From Lysinibacillus timonensis (lineage in GTDB: Bacteria > Bacillota > Bacilli > Bacillales_A > Planococcaceae): a stretch of 64,000 nt of DNA. Position 1 is the stretch's first letter. The number at the start of each line of letters is the position of its first letter. The notes under the pieces were generated by a model. The model was not told the DNA's origin, searched no databases, and was given only the letters and a program-made list of their open reading frames with translations. The stretch spans positions 3,618,001 through 3,682,000 of the forward strand of contig NZ_LT985980.1 of NCBI RefSeq assembly GCF_900291985.1. The letters run 5' to 3'. Shown piece after piece: positions 36,913-45,222 of the stretch. A program made the position numbers and the translations under genes.

Positions 36913-37680
36913 GTGGAAGCAATACTATTAGAATATGCTTGGGTACTACTCGTACTTATTGTATTAGAAGGTTTACTAGCAGCTGATAACGCTGTTGTAA
37001 TGGCTGTTATGGTTAAACATTTACCACATGATCAACAAAAGAAGGCACTATTCTATGGGTTATTTGGTGCTTTTATATTTAGGTTTGTTGCACTATTTTT
37101 AATAACCATATTGGTAAATTACTGGGAAATTCAAGCGATTGGTGCAGCTTATCTATTATTTATTTCATTTAAAAATATTTATGATTCTAAATTTAAGAAA
37201 AATAAAGATGATGTAGAAGTGGATGAAATTGTGCAATCTAAAGGTAAAGGTTTTTGGGCTACTGTTGCGAAAGTAGAATTCGCAGACATAGCCTTTGCTA
37301 TCGATTCCATGTTAGCAGCGGTTGCAATCGCGGTCACGTTACCTAAAGTAGGGGATTTCAATGTTGGCGGTATTAATGTGGGCCAATTTACAGTTATGTT
37401 TTTTGGCGGTATTATTGGAATGATATTGATGCGATTTGCGGCTCAGTGGTTTGTAAAATTGTTAAACGATTACCCTGATTTAGAAACAGCTGCATTTTTA
37501 ATTGTAGGCTGGGTTGGAATTAAATTAGTTGTCTTAACATTAGCTCATGATCAAGTGGGCATATTACCTCATGATTTCCCTCATTCCGCAACATGGGAAC
37601 TTACTTTTTGGATAGTATTGGTGGGAATTGCAATCGGGGGATGGTTAACGAGTGTTGTGAAAAAGAAAAAACAGGTTTAA
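36913..37680 (+). CDS. TerC-family manganese exporter
   Basis: Integral membrane protein of the TerC family; B. subtilis members YkoY (MeeY) and YceF (MeeF) export Mn for secreted and membrane enzymes. About seven membrane helices; metal-site acidic residues lie in LEGLLAADNAVVMAVM and KVEFADIAFAIDSMLAAVAIA. 255 residues from GTG 36913, chosen because AGGAGGAG lies eight bases upstream; the frame extends 16 codons further but without a site. It follows a Mn riboswitch, supporting Mn export induced by excess Mn. Own terminator follows. Confidence 0.93.
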   Translation: MEAILLEYAWVLLVLIVLEGLLAADNAVVMAVMVKHLPHDQQKKALFYGLFGAFIFRFVALFLITILVNYWEIQAIGAAYLLFISFKNIYDSKFKKNKDDVEVDEIVQSKGKGFWATVAKVEFADIAFAIDSMLAAVAIAVTLPKVGDFNVGGINVGQFTVMFFGGIIGMILMRFAAQWFVKLLNDYPDLETAAFLIVGWVGIKLVVLTLAHDQVGILPHDFPHSATWELTFWIVLVGIAIGGWLTSVVKKKKQV

Positions 37681-37712
37681 ACAAAGCTATAAAGAGCGAT
37701 AAAATTTATTAT

Positions 37713-37745
37713 GAGGAGCAGTTGTTACTACTGTTCCTCTTTTCA
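37713..37745 (+). terminator. Terminator of the terC gene
   Basis: GAGGAGCAGT/ACTGTTCCTC stem with a TTTT tail. Confidence 0.8.
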
Positions 37746-37807
37746 TATAAATTTGTTTCTTTTATACTAAACAAAATGCATTGATAAAAGAAGAGGTAAA
37801 CTATTAT

Positions 37808-39160
37808 ATGGCTAAAAGAAAGAAAGAACGAAACTACGTCATCACTCCATTTCAACTTATTGTGACCTACTACTTCATAGCAATTGCGACTTCTTTTTTG
37901 TTATTAAGAATTCCAGCAGTTTATAAAGAAGGGATTGAAGTATCTTATGTAGACACTTTGTTTACTGCAATAAGTGCAGTAAGTGTTACCGGCTTAACTG
38001 TATTAAATATCTCAGAAACATTTACTCCATTTGGAATTATTGTATTTCTATTTATATTACAAATTGGCGCCGTTGGAATTATGTCAATTGGGACATTTAT
38101 CTGGTTATTATTTGGTAAAAAAATTGGTATGCGCGAACGACAATTAATCATGATTGATCATAATCAATATAATTTGTCGGGTGTTGTACAATTATTAAAA
38201 GAAATCATTAAAATATTGTTGTTTATTGAAACAATGGGCGCATTTATCTTAACTGTCCATTTTACTCGTTACTATGAAAGCTTTGGTGAAGCAATAAAAC
38301 ATGGTATATTTACTTCTATATCTGCAACGACCAATGGTGGTTTTGATCTAACCGGGGCGAGTCTACAACCATTCCATACAGATTATTTTGTTCAATTTGT
38401 TGTAATGATTCTAATAATATTAGGTGCAATTGGTTTCCCGGTGCTTGTTGAACTTAAAACATATTTATTAAAAAAGGATCCGACATTTCGATTTAGTCTT
38501 TTTACTAAAATTACAACCGCAACGTATGGTCTGTTATTCGTAGTGGGGGCAATCGTAATATGGCTTGTTGAGACTTTCCACTCTTTTAGGGGGATGCCTT
38601 GGCATGAACAGCTTTTTACATCCATGTTTCATTCAGTTTCAGCTCGATCTGGAGGAATGACTACATTAGATATTTCAACATTTAATGATGCGACGGATAT
38701 CTTCTTAAGTTTTTTAATGTTTATTGGTGCTTCACCTAGTTCTGTCGGTGGAGGGATTCGGACAACCACCTTTGCTGTAGCTATTTTATTTTTACTTAAT
38801 TTTGCAAATGGCCGAAATGAGATACAAGTGTTTGGTCGCGAATTACATTTAACGGATGTTTATAGGTCATTTGTTGTAATAATTTTAGCAGCTTTTATGG
38901 TTTTAATTTCAACGATGATCTTATTAATTACTGAACCGTATGCTTCTTTAAATGATGTAATCTTTGAAATTACATCCGCATTCGGTACCGCAGGAATGTC
39001 ACAAGGTATTACCGCAAATTTATCTACGGCTGGTAAATTTATCATGATGATTTTAATGTTTATCGGACGTGTCGGTTTAATATCTTTCCTCTATTCATTA
39101 GGTGGTAAAGCAAATAAAGCACAGTACCGATACCCAAAAGAGAGAGTCATTATTGGATAA
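37808..39160 (+). CDS. Potassium uptake channel subunit KtrB/TrkH
   Basis: Translocating subunit of a Ktr-type potassium uptake system. The four pore segments, each with its filter glycine, are visible: SAVSVTGLTV, SATTNGGFDL, SARSGGMTTL and SAFGTAGMSQ, between paired membrane helices. 450 residues. ATG 37808 follows AGAGGT; the longer frame begins with a TTG that lacks a site. No KtrA/KtrC gating subunit is adjacent, so it resembles the unlinked ktrD of B. subtilis. No c-di-AMP riboswitch is seen in the 60-base leader. Confidence 0.92.
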   Translation: MAKRKKERNYVITPFQLIVTYYFIAIATSFLLLRIPAVYKEGIEVSYVDTLFTAISAVSVTGLTVLNISETFTPFGIIVFLFILQIGAVGIMSIGTFIWLLFGKKIGMRERQLIMIDHNQYNLSGVVQLLKEIIKILLFIETMGAFILTVHFTRYYESFGEAIKHGIFTSISATTNGGFDLTGASLQPFHTDYFVQFVVMILIILGAIGFPVLVELKTYLLKKDPTFRFSLFTKITTATYGLLFVVGAIVIWLVETFHSFRGMPWHEQLFTSMFHSVSARSGGMTTLDISTFNDATDIFLSFLMFIGASPSSVGGGIRTTTFAVAILFLLNFANGRNEIQVFGRELHLTDVYRSFVVIILAAFMVLISTMILLITEPYASLNDVIFEITSAFGTAGMSQGITANLSTAGKFIMMILMFIGRVGLISFLYSLGGKANKAQYRYPKERVIIG

Positions 39161-39195
39161 TGGTATTGAAAATAGTAAAGTATTTATCTTTAAAT

Positions 39196-39242
39196 AAGGT
39201 ATTCAACTCTTGTAGTTTTTAAGGAGTTGAATGCCTTTTTTT
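39196..39242 (+). terminator. Terminator of the ktr gene
   Basis: AAGGTATTCAACTC/GAGTTGAATGCCTT, a long stem followed by T7. Confidence 0.92.
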
Positions 39243-39563
39243 AAAAATTCAAAAAGCTATCATTTGACATAAATAGTAAATTTCCATACATTTAACATAA
39301 ATTAAATATGTCATATTATGTTACGTGTTTTGTAGGATAAAGTATCAAACTATATATTTACAAATGTTTTGGATTAATTTTACGTTACAAAAAAAGGATT
39401 TTGAAGCTTTATGTAAAATAGTTTCATAAAGATTTGTTTTAAAAACTACAAATTTAGTTAAAAGGTGTCATAAATTTAAAAAAAGGGTAATAGATATAAA
39501 CTATGTATTAATTTGTGAAAAAGAAGTGATTTTTTTACATATGGAAGGATTGGTGTTTTTCAG
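39243..39563. other. Intergenic stretch before the sensor kinase
   Basis: Very AT-rich, no open reading frame of note and no clear hairpin. The kinase promoter should be here; I see no convincing SigA or SigH pair by eye. AAGGATTGG just before 39564 is the ribosome binding region. Confidence 0.5.
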
Positions 39564-41000
39564 ATGGTGAAAGTTAGTCCTAGTTATCAGGAGTTTTTCA
39601 GACCAGTTAGTACTCCAATGTTAATATTAAATTCTTCTTGTCAAATTGAGTCGTTAAATGATCAAGCAGCTCTATTACTTCGTCTTAAAGAAAAAGATGT
39701 CCTTGAATTGGACGAGCAGTCAAAGAAAACTTGGGGTCGAATTATTAAACAATATGAGTATAAACATATTGAAAATTTCACATTAAATGTAAGGATTGGA
39801 GACTCTTTTGAGAGAGTCAATTTTAACTGTTATTACAACTCCGATAACCAATTTTTCTATGTAACGTTGAAAAAAAGTTTTGAATTTAGCATAAATGTCA
39901 ATAAAAAGTTCGCGCAACTATACTCTATGTTTAAAGAGTTTACTCATGGAATTATCATATCGGATCTTGATGGAAATATCATTGATTTAAATGAAACAGC
40001 ATTAAAAATGTTGGAACGCGACAAATGCGAATTAGTAAATCTACCTCATGAAAATATTTTTAGTAATTTTGCAAATATTAGTCTCTCAAAGGCGAAATAT
40101 TTTAGTGAGCTAGCAAACAATGGACAGGCTACAATTGAGATATTAAATGAATCGCAAGGCCGTATGCAGTTTTTAAAATTTGAAAGTAAAATGAATTATT
40201 CCTTAAATATATTATTTACATCTATTACTGATGAGACTGAAAGATACTCTCTAAAACAGAAAGTGGAAGAGCAGAAAAATTTAAATACTATTGGACAAAT
40301 GGTAGCTAGTATTGCACATGAAATTAGAAATCCTATGACTTCATTGAAAGGGTTTATCGAACTATTAAAATTAAATACTTCAGAGGATGGAAAAAAATAC
40401 TTAAGTATTATGAATTCTGAACTTGAAAGAATGGATTCTATATTATCTGAAGTACTTTATTTTTCAAAACCAATCGAACGAGAAAAAGAAATGATATCAA
40501 TTTCGAAACTTATTGATGAAGTTCTTGTTTTAATGAAACAGCAGACTGTTAATTCAAATATAGAGTTTGTATTTTCATCAGTACCTAATTGTAGAGATAT
40601 TGTGTTAGCAAATGCACATCGTATAAAGCAAATGCTAATTAACCTTGTGAAAAATGCTATTGAGGTTATGGATAGTGGTGGGACGATTACAATTAGTCTA
40701 GTAAATGTTGAGGATATGCTTCGTATAATTGTTCATGATGAAGGACCTGGTATTGATGAAGATATATTATCTAATCTTTTTAAGCCTTTTTTTACGACAA
40801 AATCATTTGGGACAGGTCTTGGTTTACCATTAGTTAAAAAAGTAATAGAAGAACATCATGGAAATATCTACGTTGACAGTAAAGCGGGCAGTGGCACGAC
40901 TTTCACAATTCAATTACCCGTTAGTCAACCAACCCCATTAGGTACACTGTCAATCAGTGGATCATATAATGAAAGTTTTTTGAATAATATTTTGAAGTAG
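39564..41000 (+). CDS. Orphan PAS sensor histidine kinase, sporulation type
   Basis: Cytoplasmic kinase with two PAS-like domains (about 5-110 and 115-225), HisKA around MVASIAHEIRNPMTSLKGF (phospho-His in HEIRNP) and a HATPase with NLVKNAIEVMDSG, HDEGPGID and GTGLGLPLVKK. 478 residues, no membrane helix. No response regulator adjoins it, as for the KinA-KinE group feeding Spo0F; the HisKA core resembles those kinases. An input to the sporulation phosphorelay is the likeliest role, not proven. A Spo0E-like phosphatase lies 2.8 kb downstream. ATG 39564. Confidence 0.88.
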   Translation: MVKVSPSYQEFFRPVSTPMLILNSSCQIESLNDQAALLLRLKEKDVLELDEQSKKTWGRIIKQYEYKHIENFTLNVRIGDSFERVNFNCYYNSDNQFFYVTLKKSFEFSINVNKKFAQLYSMFKEFTHGIIISDLDGNIIDLNETALKMLERDKCELVNLPHENIFSNFANISLSKAKYFSELANNGQATIEILNESQGRMQFLKFESKMNYSLNILFTSITDETERYSLKQKVEEQKNLNTIGQMVASIAHEIRNPMTSLKGFIELLKLNTSEDGKKYLSIMNSELERMDSILSEVLYFSKPIEREKEMISISKLIDEVLVLMKQQTVNSNIEFVFSSVPNCRDIVLANAHRIKQMLINLVKNAIEVMDSGGTITISLVNVEDMLRIIVHDEGPGIDEDILSNLFKPFFTTKSFGTGLGLPLVKKVIEEHHGNIYVDSKAGSGTTFTIQLPVSQPTPLGTLSISGSYNESFLNNILK

Positions 41001-41050
41001 ATTAATAGGATTTTAGTCAAAATTAAACGAAGCATAATGAATTTGGGAGA

Positions 41051-41087
41051 AAGATTTTTGACAAATCTTTTTATTTGCCGATATAAT
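41051..41087 (+). promoter_or_regulatory. Promoter and possible operator of the marR gene
   Basis: TTGACA (41058-41063), 18-bp spacer, TATAAT (41082-41087). Around the -35, AAGATTT and AAATCTT form an inverted repeat (41051-41069). GATTTGTC at 41111-41118 repeats the GACAAATC of the -35 region in inverted form. These could be autoregulatory sites. Confidence 0.7.
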
Positions 41088-41118
41088 GCATTATATTAGG
41101 AAAAAAGGATGATTTGTC

Positions 41119-41565
41119 ATGACTTCTGAAGAGATTAAACAATCTTTAAAACTTTATATCGTATTATCTCGTGCCAATAAGGCAATTAACGAGGTGACAA
41201 ATCAATTTTTTCAACAAAATGGTCTAAATCCGACCGAATTTGCAGTTTTGGAATTACTTTACCATAAAGGGAAGCAACCACTACAACAAATAGGCAATAA
41301 AATTTTACTAGCTAGTGGTTCTATCACATATGTCATTGATAAACTTGAAAAAAGAGGCTTTTTAATAAGAGTTTCTTGCCCAACTGATCGTCGTGTAACA
41401 TATGCTGAGATTACAAAAGCGGGGTCCGAGTTTATGGATCTGCTTTTTCCAGAACACGAAAAACACTTACATGAATTATTAAGTGCTTTAACTTCTGAAG
41501 AGAAAGATATTGCAATTAACTTGTTGAAAAAATTAGGTTTATCTATTAAAGATTTGTCATATTAA
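41119..41565 (+). CDS. MarR-family transcriptional regulator
   Basis: 148 residues with a winged helix: LNPTEFAVLELLYHKGKQPLQQIGNKILLASGSITYVIDKLEKRGFLIR and the wing DRRVTYAEIT. It resembles the MhqR/YkvE-type subgroup that senses quinones or other electrophiles, but the ligand cannot be told; one Cys lies before the wing (SCPTDRR). ATG 41119 has AAAAAGGATG upstream. Perfect-type SigA promoter with dyads suggests autoregulation. The target gene is not obviously adjacent. Confidence 0.9.
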   Translation: MTSEEIKQSLKLYIVLSRANKAINEVTNQFFQQNGLNPTEFAVLELLYHKGKQPLQQIGNKILLASGSITYVIDKLEKRGFLIRVSCPTDRRVTYAEITKAGSEFMDLLFPEHEKHLHELLSALTSEEKDIAINLLKKLGLSIKDLSY

Positions 41566-41573
41566 AATTTTAA

Positions 41574-41605
41574 GATCGGCTTAAATTTTATAAGTCGATT
41601 TTTGC
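41574..41605 (+). terminator. Terminator of marR
   Basis: GATCGGCTTA/TAAGTCGATT with an AT loop, then TTTTTGC. Confidence 0.75.
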
Positions 41606-41614
41606 TTTAAACAC

Positions 41615-41660
41615 AAATAGGTGCCTCAGCATTCGAATTCGAACAGCGAGGCACCTATTT
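41615..41660. terminator. Strong symmetrical hairpin between convergent genes
   Basis: AAATAGGTGCCTC/GAGGCACCTATTT, 13 perfect pairs, with an internal palindrome TTCGAATTCGAA in the loop. T runs are short on both sides; it most likely stops the minus-strand lipoprotein transcript and backs up the marR terminator. Confidence 0.72.
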
Positions 41661-41731
41661 CCATTATCTAATTTAGTTACTTAAAATGACAATTTCTTGT
41701 TGTTGATTAACTAATTGATACATACAGTTAA

Positions 41732-42409
41732 TTAGTTAGCTTTTGTTATTGTAAGACCCATTTTAATCATGGCTTCTGTTAAATCAACTAATTTATTATC
41801 AAAAATCGTTAGTCGTACTAACTCATCGTCTTTTTCGAATACAATACCAGTAACAACTTGATCATTAAAAACTACTTGAAATGCTTTAAAATTTGTAATA
41901 TTTAACTCTTCATCAATGAAGGATTGAATATCGATTTCTTCATAACCTACATGAACATTAACCGCTGACATTAATTCTTCTGTTTCTTTTACTAAATTCT
42001 GAAAATCCGTATCATCTTTTGATTTATATTCAATACGCATGGTAATAGCATCATTATCAGTTAGGTATAGCATGTCTTTTCCCGGCTCTTCAGCTGTCAA
42101 TGAGAAACTAGGTAAAACTTGAATTGAAAAGTTTTGTTCTTTACTTGTTTTTAATGATGTTTCTTGAGTTTCTTGTTCACCATTTGATGTATAAGTAATA
42201 CTACTTACTTCATCAGTTGTATCAGTTTGCTCAGGCTCTGTTTCATTATCATTTACACTTCCGTTTGGTTGTTCAATATTGCTTCCGTTATTGGCAGTTT
42301 GACCATTCTCATTAGGTACATCACCTGTAGATTGTTCTGCTGTATTACATGCAACTAAAAGAAATAAAGATAAAAATAAAGATGTAAATAATTTTACTGG
42401 TTTTTTCAT
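41732..42409 (-). CDS. Lipoprotein of unknown function
   Basis: 225 residues. Signal peptide with lipobox LLVAC (Cys 21), then an Asn/Thr/Glu-rich disordered linker (about 22-75) and a C-terminal globular domain from about residue 90 (NFSIQVLPSFSLT to the end) with alternating strands and helices. I recognise no named family. ATG 42409 is followed downstream by nothing on its strand but the symmetrical hairpin. The gene follows the CPBP-type gene by about 80 bases on the same strand. Confidence 0.82.
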   Translation of the reverse strand: MKKPVKLFTSLFLSLFLLVACNTAEQSTGDVPNENGQTANNGSNIEQPNGSVNDNETEPEQTDTTDEVSSITYTSNGEQETQETSLKTSKEQNFSIQVLPSFSLTAEEPGKDMLYLTDNDAITMRIEYKSKDDTDFQNLVKETEELMSAVNVHVGYEEIDIQSFIDEELNITNFKAFQVVFNDQVVTGIVFEKDDELVRLTIFDNKLVDLTEAMIKMGLTITKAN

Positions 42410-42487
42410 ATCACTGGCCCCCTCATAGGATTAAACGTGTAGTATATGTAAAAGTTTCAAATATAATAAAAAAACTTCAAAAAAGGT

Positions 42488-43105
42488 TTAAATAAATGGA
42501 ATTACTAAAAAAAGTAATAAAACAAAAACTTCATGAGCTACAATGTTAAGAGGAATACTCTTTTTCCATTCATAAAGTGCCCCTAATACAAATCCGATAA
42601 CAAAAATAACTATAACAACTATTAAATTCCAACTCCATATAAATGAAAGAGCAAATAGCAAACTAGATAAAGTAATGGCCATAAAAGGGCTTGTCCAATT
42701 CTTTACTGATTGTTGGATATACCCACGCCAAAATATTTCTTCACCAATAACAATAATGAATAGTAAGAGAAAATAGTGCCAAATATTGTTTGGACCATAG
42801 TTTGTGATAAACTTTGAAATAGATTTAGTTAATTCTCCATTTAGAATGTTTAGTATAATGTATATAAGTCGGAAGATTCCATAAAGAATAACCCCATATC
42901 CGATTCCGAACAACAAGTATTTCCAAGTTGGTAGTTCATCTTTTAATTGACTAACAATGATCGAGATCGCTATGCCAATAAGAATCGTAAACGTAAAGAT
43001 ATACCAAAAGATGTTCGATTCCTTAAATGCGTAATAAGTAAAAGAATATACGAAAATAATTGAAAGTAGGAGTCCGACTATTTGCTTTATTTGTTTCATA
43101 TTCAT
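42488..43105 (-). CDS. CPBP-family intramembrane metalloprotease
   Basis: 205 residues with about six to seven membrane helices. The ABI/CPBP motif EEIFWRG (Glu-Glu-x3-Arg type) lies near residue 122 and a conserved His occurs in NIVAHEVF near residue 190. Family members cleave membrane or prenylated substrates or act in bacteriocin self-protection; which applies here is unknown. ATG 43105 has GAAGGAGG upstream. Confidence 0.88.
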   Translation of the reverse strand: MNMKQIKQIVGLLLSIIFVYSFTYYAFKESNIFWYIFTFTILIGIAISIIVSQLKDELPTWKYLLFGIGYGVILYGIFRLIYIILNILNGELTKSISKFITNYGPNNIWHYFLLLFIIVIGEEIFWRGYIQQSVKNWTSPFMAITLSSLLFALSFIWSWNLIVVIVIFVIGFVLGALYEWKKSIPLNIVAHEVFVLLLFLVIPFI

Positions 43106-43190
43106 GACCTCCTTCTAACTATATTAACACAAAAAAAAATTCCCAATCATCATTTCTGATAAAAGGGAATCAAATAAGTTCATAAATTAA

Positions 43191-43379
43191 TTAATATTCA
43201 CCATTATTTAAAATTTTATAGCGTTTGTGATTGACTACTGTTTTTTCTTCCATTTCAAGATCATGAAAGTTTTCCATGATGGTTAAGTCAACGATGACGG
43301 AATTTTCATTGACTTTTTCTACAACACCCTGTAGACCATCTTTGAAAACAATAATATTTCCAACTTCAGCTATTTTCAT
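43191..43379 (-). CDS. ykvS: YkvS/DUF2187 family protein
   Basis: 62-residue protein with an all-beta, KOW-like pattern: MKIAEVGNIIVFKDGLQG then VEKVNENSVIVDLT. It matches YkvS of B. subtilis closely as I recall. Function unknown. ATG 43379 is chosen since GAAGGAGC lies ten bases upstream; the longer frame begins in that site. Divergent from the next two small genes. Confidence 0.85.
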   Translation of the reverse strand: MKIAEVGNIIVFKDGLQGVVEKVNENSVIVDLTIMENFHDLEMEEKTVVNHKRYKILNNGEY

Positions 43380-43504
43380 AAACAGCAGCTCCTTCAATGA
43401 CTAATATTATGAAAGTTTGCATGAAAAGTTTAAAAAAGTAAATAGTTTTTGGAATAATTAATAATTTGTAACTAAGTATCTCTACTGTAGAAAGGTGAAT
43501 TTAT

Positions 43505-43693
43505 ATGGAAAATTATAAAAAAATGATTGAATTGTTAAAAAATGGAGAAATTGATAGTATAGAAGTACCAAAGGATGCCTTTTTAGAATTTCGTTCTATA
43601 CTTGTGAAAGATGAATTGTTTAAACATTTTCGTGGCATAGCTCAACAAGGTGGCAATGTGATTTATACATTTTTAGAAAAACCTAGAAGCTAA
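43505..43693 (+). CDS. Conserved-looking small protein, unknown
   Basis: 62 residues: a helical start (MENYKKMIELLKNGEID), then PKDAFLEFRSILVKDELFKHFRGIAQQGGNVIYTFLE. Soluble, alpha/beta. I recognise no family. ATG 43505 follows GAAAGGTG. It lies 65 bases before the Spo0E-like gene on the same strand with no terminator between, so they may be co-transcribed. Confidence 0.72.
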   Translation: MENYKKMIELLKNGEIDSIEVPKDAFLEFRSILVKDELFKHFRGIAQQGGNVIYTFLEKPRS

Positions 43694-43758
43694 ATGATTG
43701 ATCCTCGACTACATGAATAAATCACCAGATGGATACTACTTCAAAGGAGGGGTTTTTT

Positions 43759-43935
43759 GTGGATAAAGTAACTTTAAACTTGCTTGAGAAAAAGAGGGAA
43801 CTAATGATACAATCTGGACTTAAAAACGGTCTTCTAAATTTTAAAACAATTCGTTTAAGTAAAGAATTAGATCAACTAATGAATAAATATGATTCAAAAT
43901 TTAATGATTACCAAAGGGGAAAAATAATAAATTAA
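43759..43935 (+). CDS. Spo0E-like aspartyl-phosphate phosphatase
   Basis: 58 residues forming two helices. The family signature SKELDQLMNKYD (Spo0E consensus SxELDxLI) follows a first helix LLEKKRELMIQSG. Such proteins dephosphorylate Spo0A~P and delay sporulation. GTG 43759 has AAAGGAGGGG six bases upstream, so I do not use the longer frame from 43729. The preceding small gene and the orphan kinase upstream make a plausible phosphorelay-control neighbourhood. Confidence 0.88.
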   Translation: MDKVTLNLLEKKRELMIQSGLKNGLLNFKTIRLSKELDQLMNKYDSKFNDYQRGKIIN

Positions 43936-44038
43936 ACAAAATATAAAAAAAGTAAAAAATATTGCTTTTAGTGTATGAATTAGATAAGTTTTGGCTAAAT
44001 TATAAATGAACACAGCAACATTCTCATTTCCCCCTTTA

Positions 44039-44074
44039 AGAGCTGAAAACAACATGTTTTCAGCTCTCTTTTTT
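44039..44074 (+). terminator. Terminator after the Spo0E-like gene
   Basis: AGAGCTGAAAAC/GTTTTCAGCTCT with a five-base loop and T7. Confidence 0.9.
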
Positions 44075-44111
44075 TACTTCATTTAGGGCAAATCTAAAGT
44101 CCATTTTTAAA

Positions 44112-44128
44112 AGTAAACAAAGTTTACT
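44112..44128. promoter_or_regulatory. Palindrome upstream of ykwC
   Basis: AGTAAACAAAGTTTACT is a perfect 7-3-7 inverted repeat, followed within 25 bases by GTTAAACTT, another half-site-like element. It lies 55-70 bases before the ykwC start, where a promoter or operator would be expected. Confidence 0.45.
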
Positions 44129-44182
44129 AAATTTGTTAAACTTGAAAATAAAAACAAGTAAATTTTATAAGGAGTGAGATAT

Positions 44183-45046
44183 ATGAAAGAAATCGCATTT
44201 ATTGGCACTGGTGTGATGGGAACAAGCATTGTTAAACATCTGTTAAATTCAAATTTTCATGTTACTGTTTACTCACGAACTAAATCGAAAGCTGAACCAT
44301 TACTTGAACTAGGGGCAAAATGGGCTGATACTCCTGCAATTGCAGCAGAGCATAAAGATGTTATTTTTACAATGGTTGGTTTTCCTCAAGATGTAGAAGA
44401 AGTTTATTGCGGGCAAAATGGTATATTTGAGACTGCAAAAGAAGGTGCGGTTGTTATAGATATGACAACATCTGAGCCAACATTAGCAAAAAAGCTATAC
44501 TCACTGGCAAAAGAAAAAGGAGTTGAATCGTTAGATGCTCCAGTTTCAGGTGGAGATATTGGTGCTCAAAACGGAACATTATCCATTATGGTCGGAGGTG
44601 AAGAGGAAGTATTTAACCGTGTACTTCCAATCTTTGAGAAGTTCGGTTCAAATATTGTTTACCAAGGTGTAGCAGGTAGTGGACAACATACAAAAATGTG
44701 TAACCAACTGTTAATTGCAACCAATATGATTGGAGTATGTGAATCTTTAACGTACGGTTTAAAAGCAGGTTTAGATTTAGATAAAGTATTACAATCTGTT
44801 TCGACGGGTGCAGCAGGATCATGGTCGCTATCTAATTTAGGTCCAAAAATGATTCAAGGAAACGATGAACCAGGCTTTTATATAAAACATTTTATAAAGG
44901 ACATGAAAATTGCCATTGATGAAGCTGAAAAAATGAATCTACACTTACCTGGGGTAAAATTATCTAAAGAGATGTATAACACCCTATTAGAACGTGGATA
45001 TGGCGAGAATGGTACGCAAGCACTAATAAAATATTACGTAGACTAA
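44183..45046 (+). CDS. ykwC: 3-hydroxyisobutyrate dehydrogenase-family protein YkwC
   Basis: NAD(P)-dependent beta-hydroxyacid dehydrogenase. N-terminal Rossmann motif FIGTGVMGTSI, substrate-binding DAPVSGGDIGAQNGTLSIMVGG, and the catalytic Lys in GSGQHTKMCNQ; 287 residues. It matches YkwC in B. subtilis. Substrate unknown (3-hydroxyisobutyrate, tartronate semialdehyde or similar). I use ATG 44183, eight bases after AAGGAG; the GTG at 44174 overlaps that site. Confidence 0.92.
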   Translation: MKEIAFIGTGVMGTSIVKHLLNSNFHVTVYSRTKSKAEPLLELGAKWADTPAIAAEHKDVIFTMVGFPQDVEEVYCGQNGIFETAKEGAVVIDMTTSEPTLAKKLYSLAKEKGVESLDAPVSGGDIGAQNGTLSIMVGGEEEVFNRVLPIFEKFGSNIVYQGVAGSGQHTKMCNQLLIATNMIGVCESLTYGLKAGLDLDKVLQSVSTGAAGSWSLSNLGPKMIQGNDEPGFYIKHFIKDMKIAIDEAEKMNLHLPGVKLSKEMYNTLLERGYGENGTQALIKYYVD

Positions 45047-45112
45047 AATAATTATATTACTCGCATCTCTACTTTTTAATAATTGATGACTAGATACGCT
45101 AGAATAGTAAGG

Positions 45113-45151
45113 AACTCCTAAAATATCAAAATAGATTATAGGAGTTTTTTT
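45113..45151 (+). terminator. Terminator of ykwC
   Basis: AACTCCTA/TAGGAGTT with an 18-base AT-rich loop and T6. Confidence 0.75.
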
Positions 45152-45222
45152 AAGCCTATGTTAAAATCAAAATGAAGTAGTTTATTTATAAATATAGTTT
45201 TTTCAAGGTAGGAGCGGGTAAC

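Noticed and set aside
37681-37807. A c-di-AMP (ydaO) riboswitch before the potassium channel gene
   Set aside because: The gap is too short and is filled by the terC terminator; no ydaO motifs were seen.
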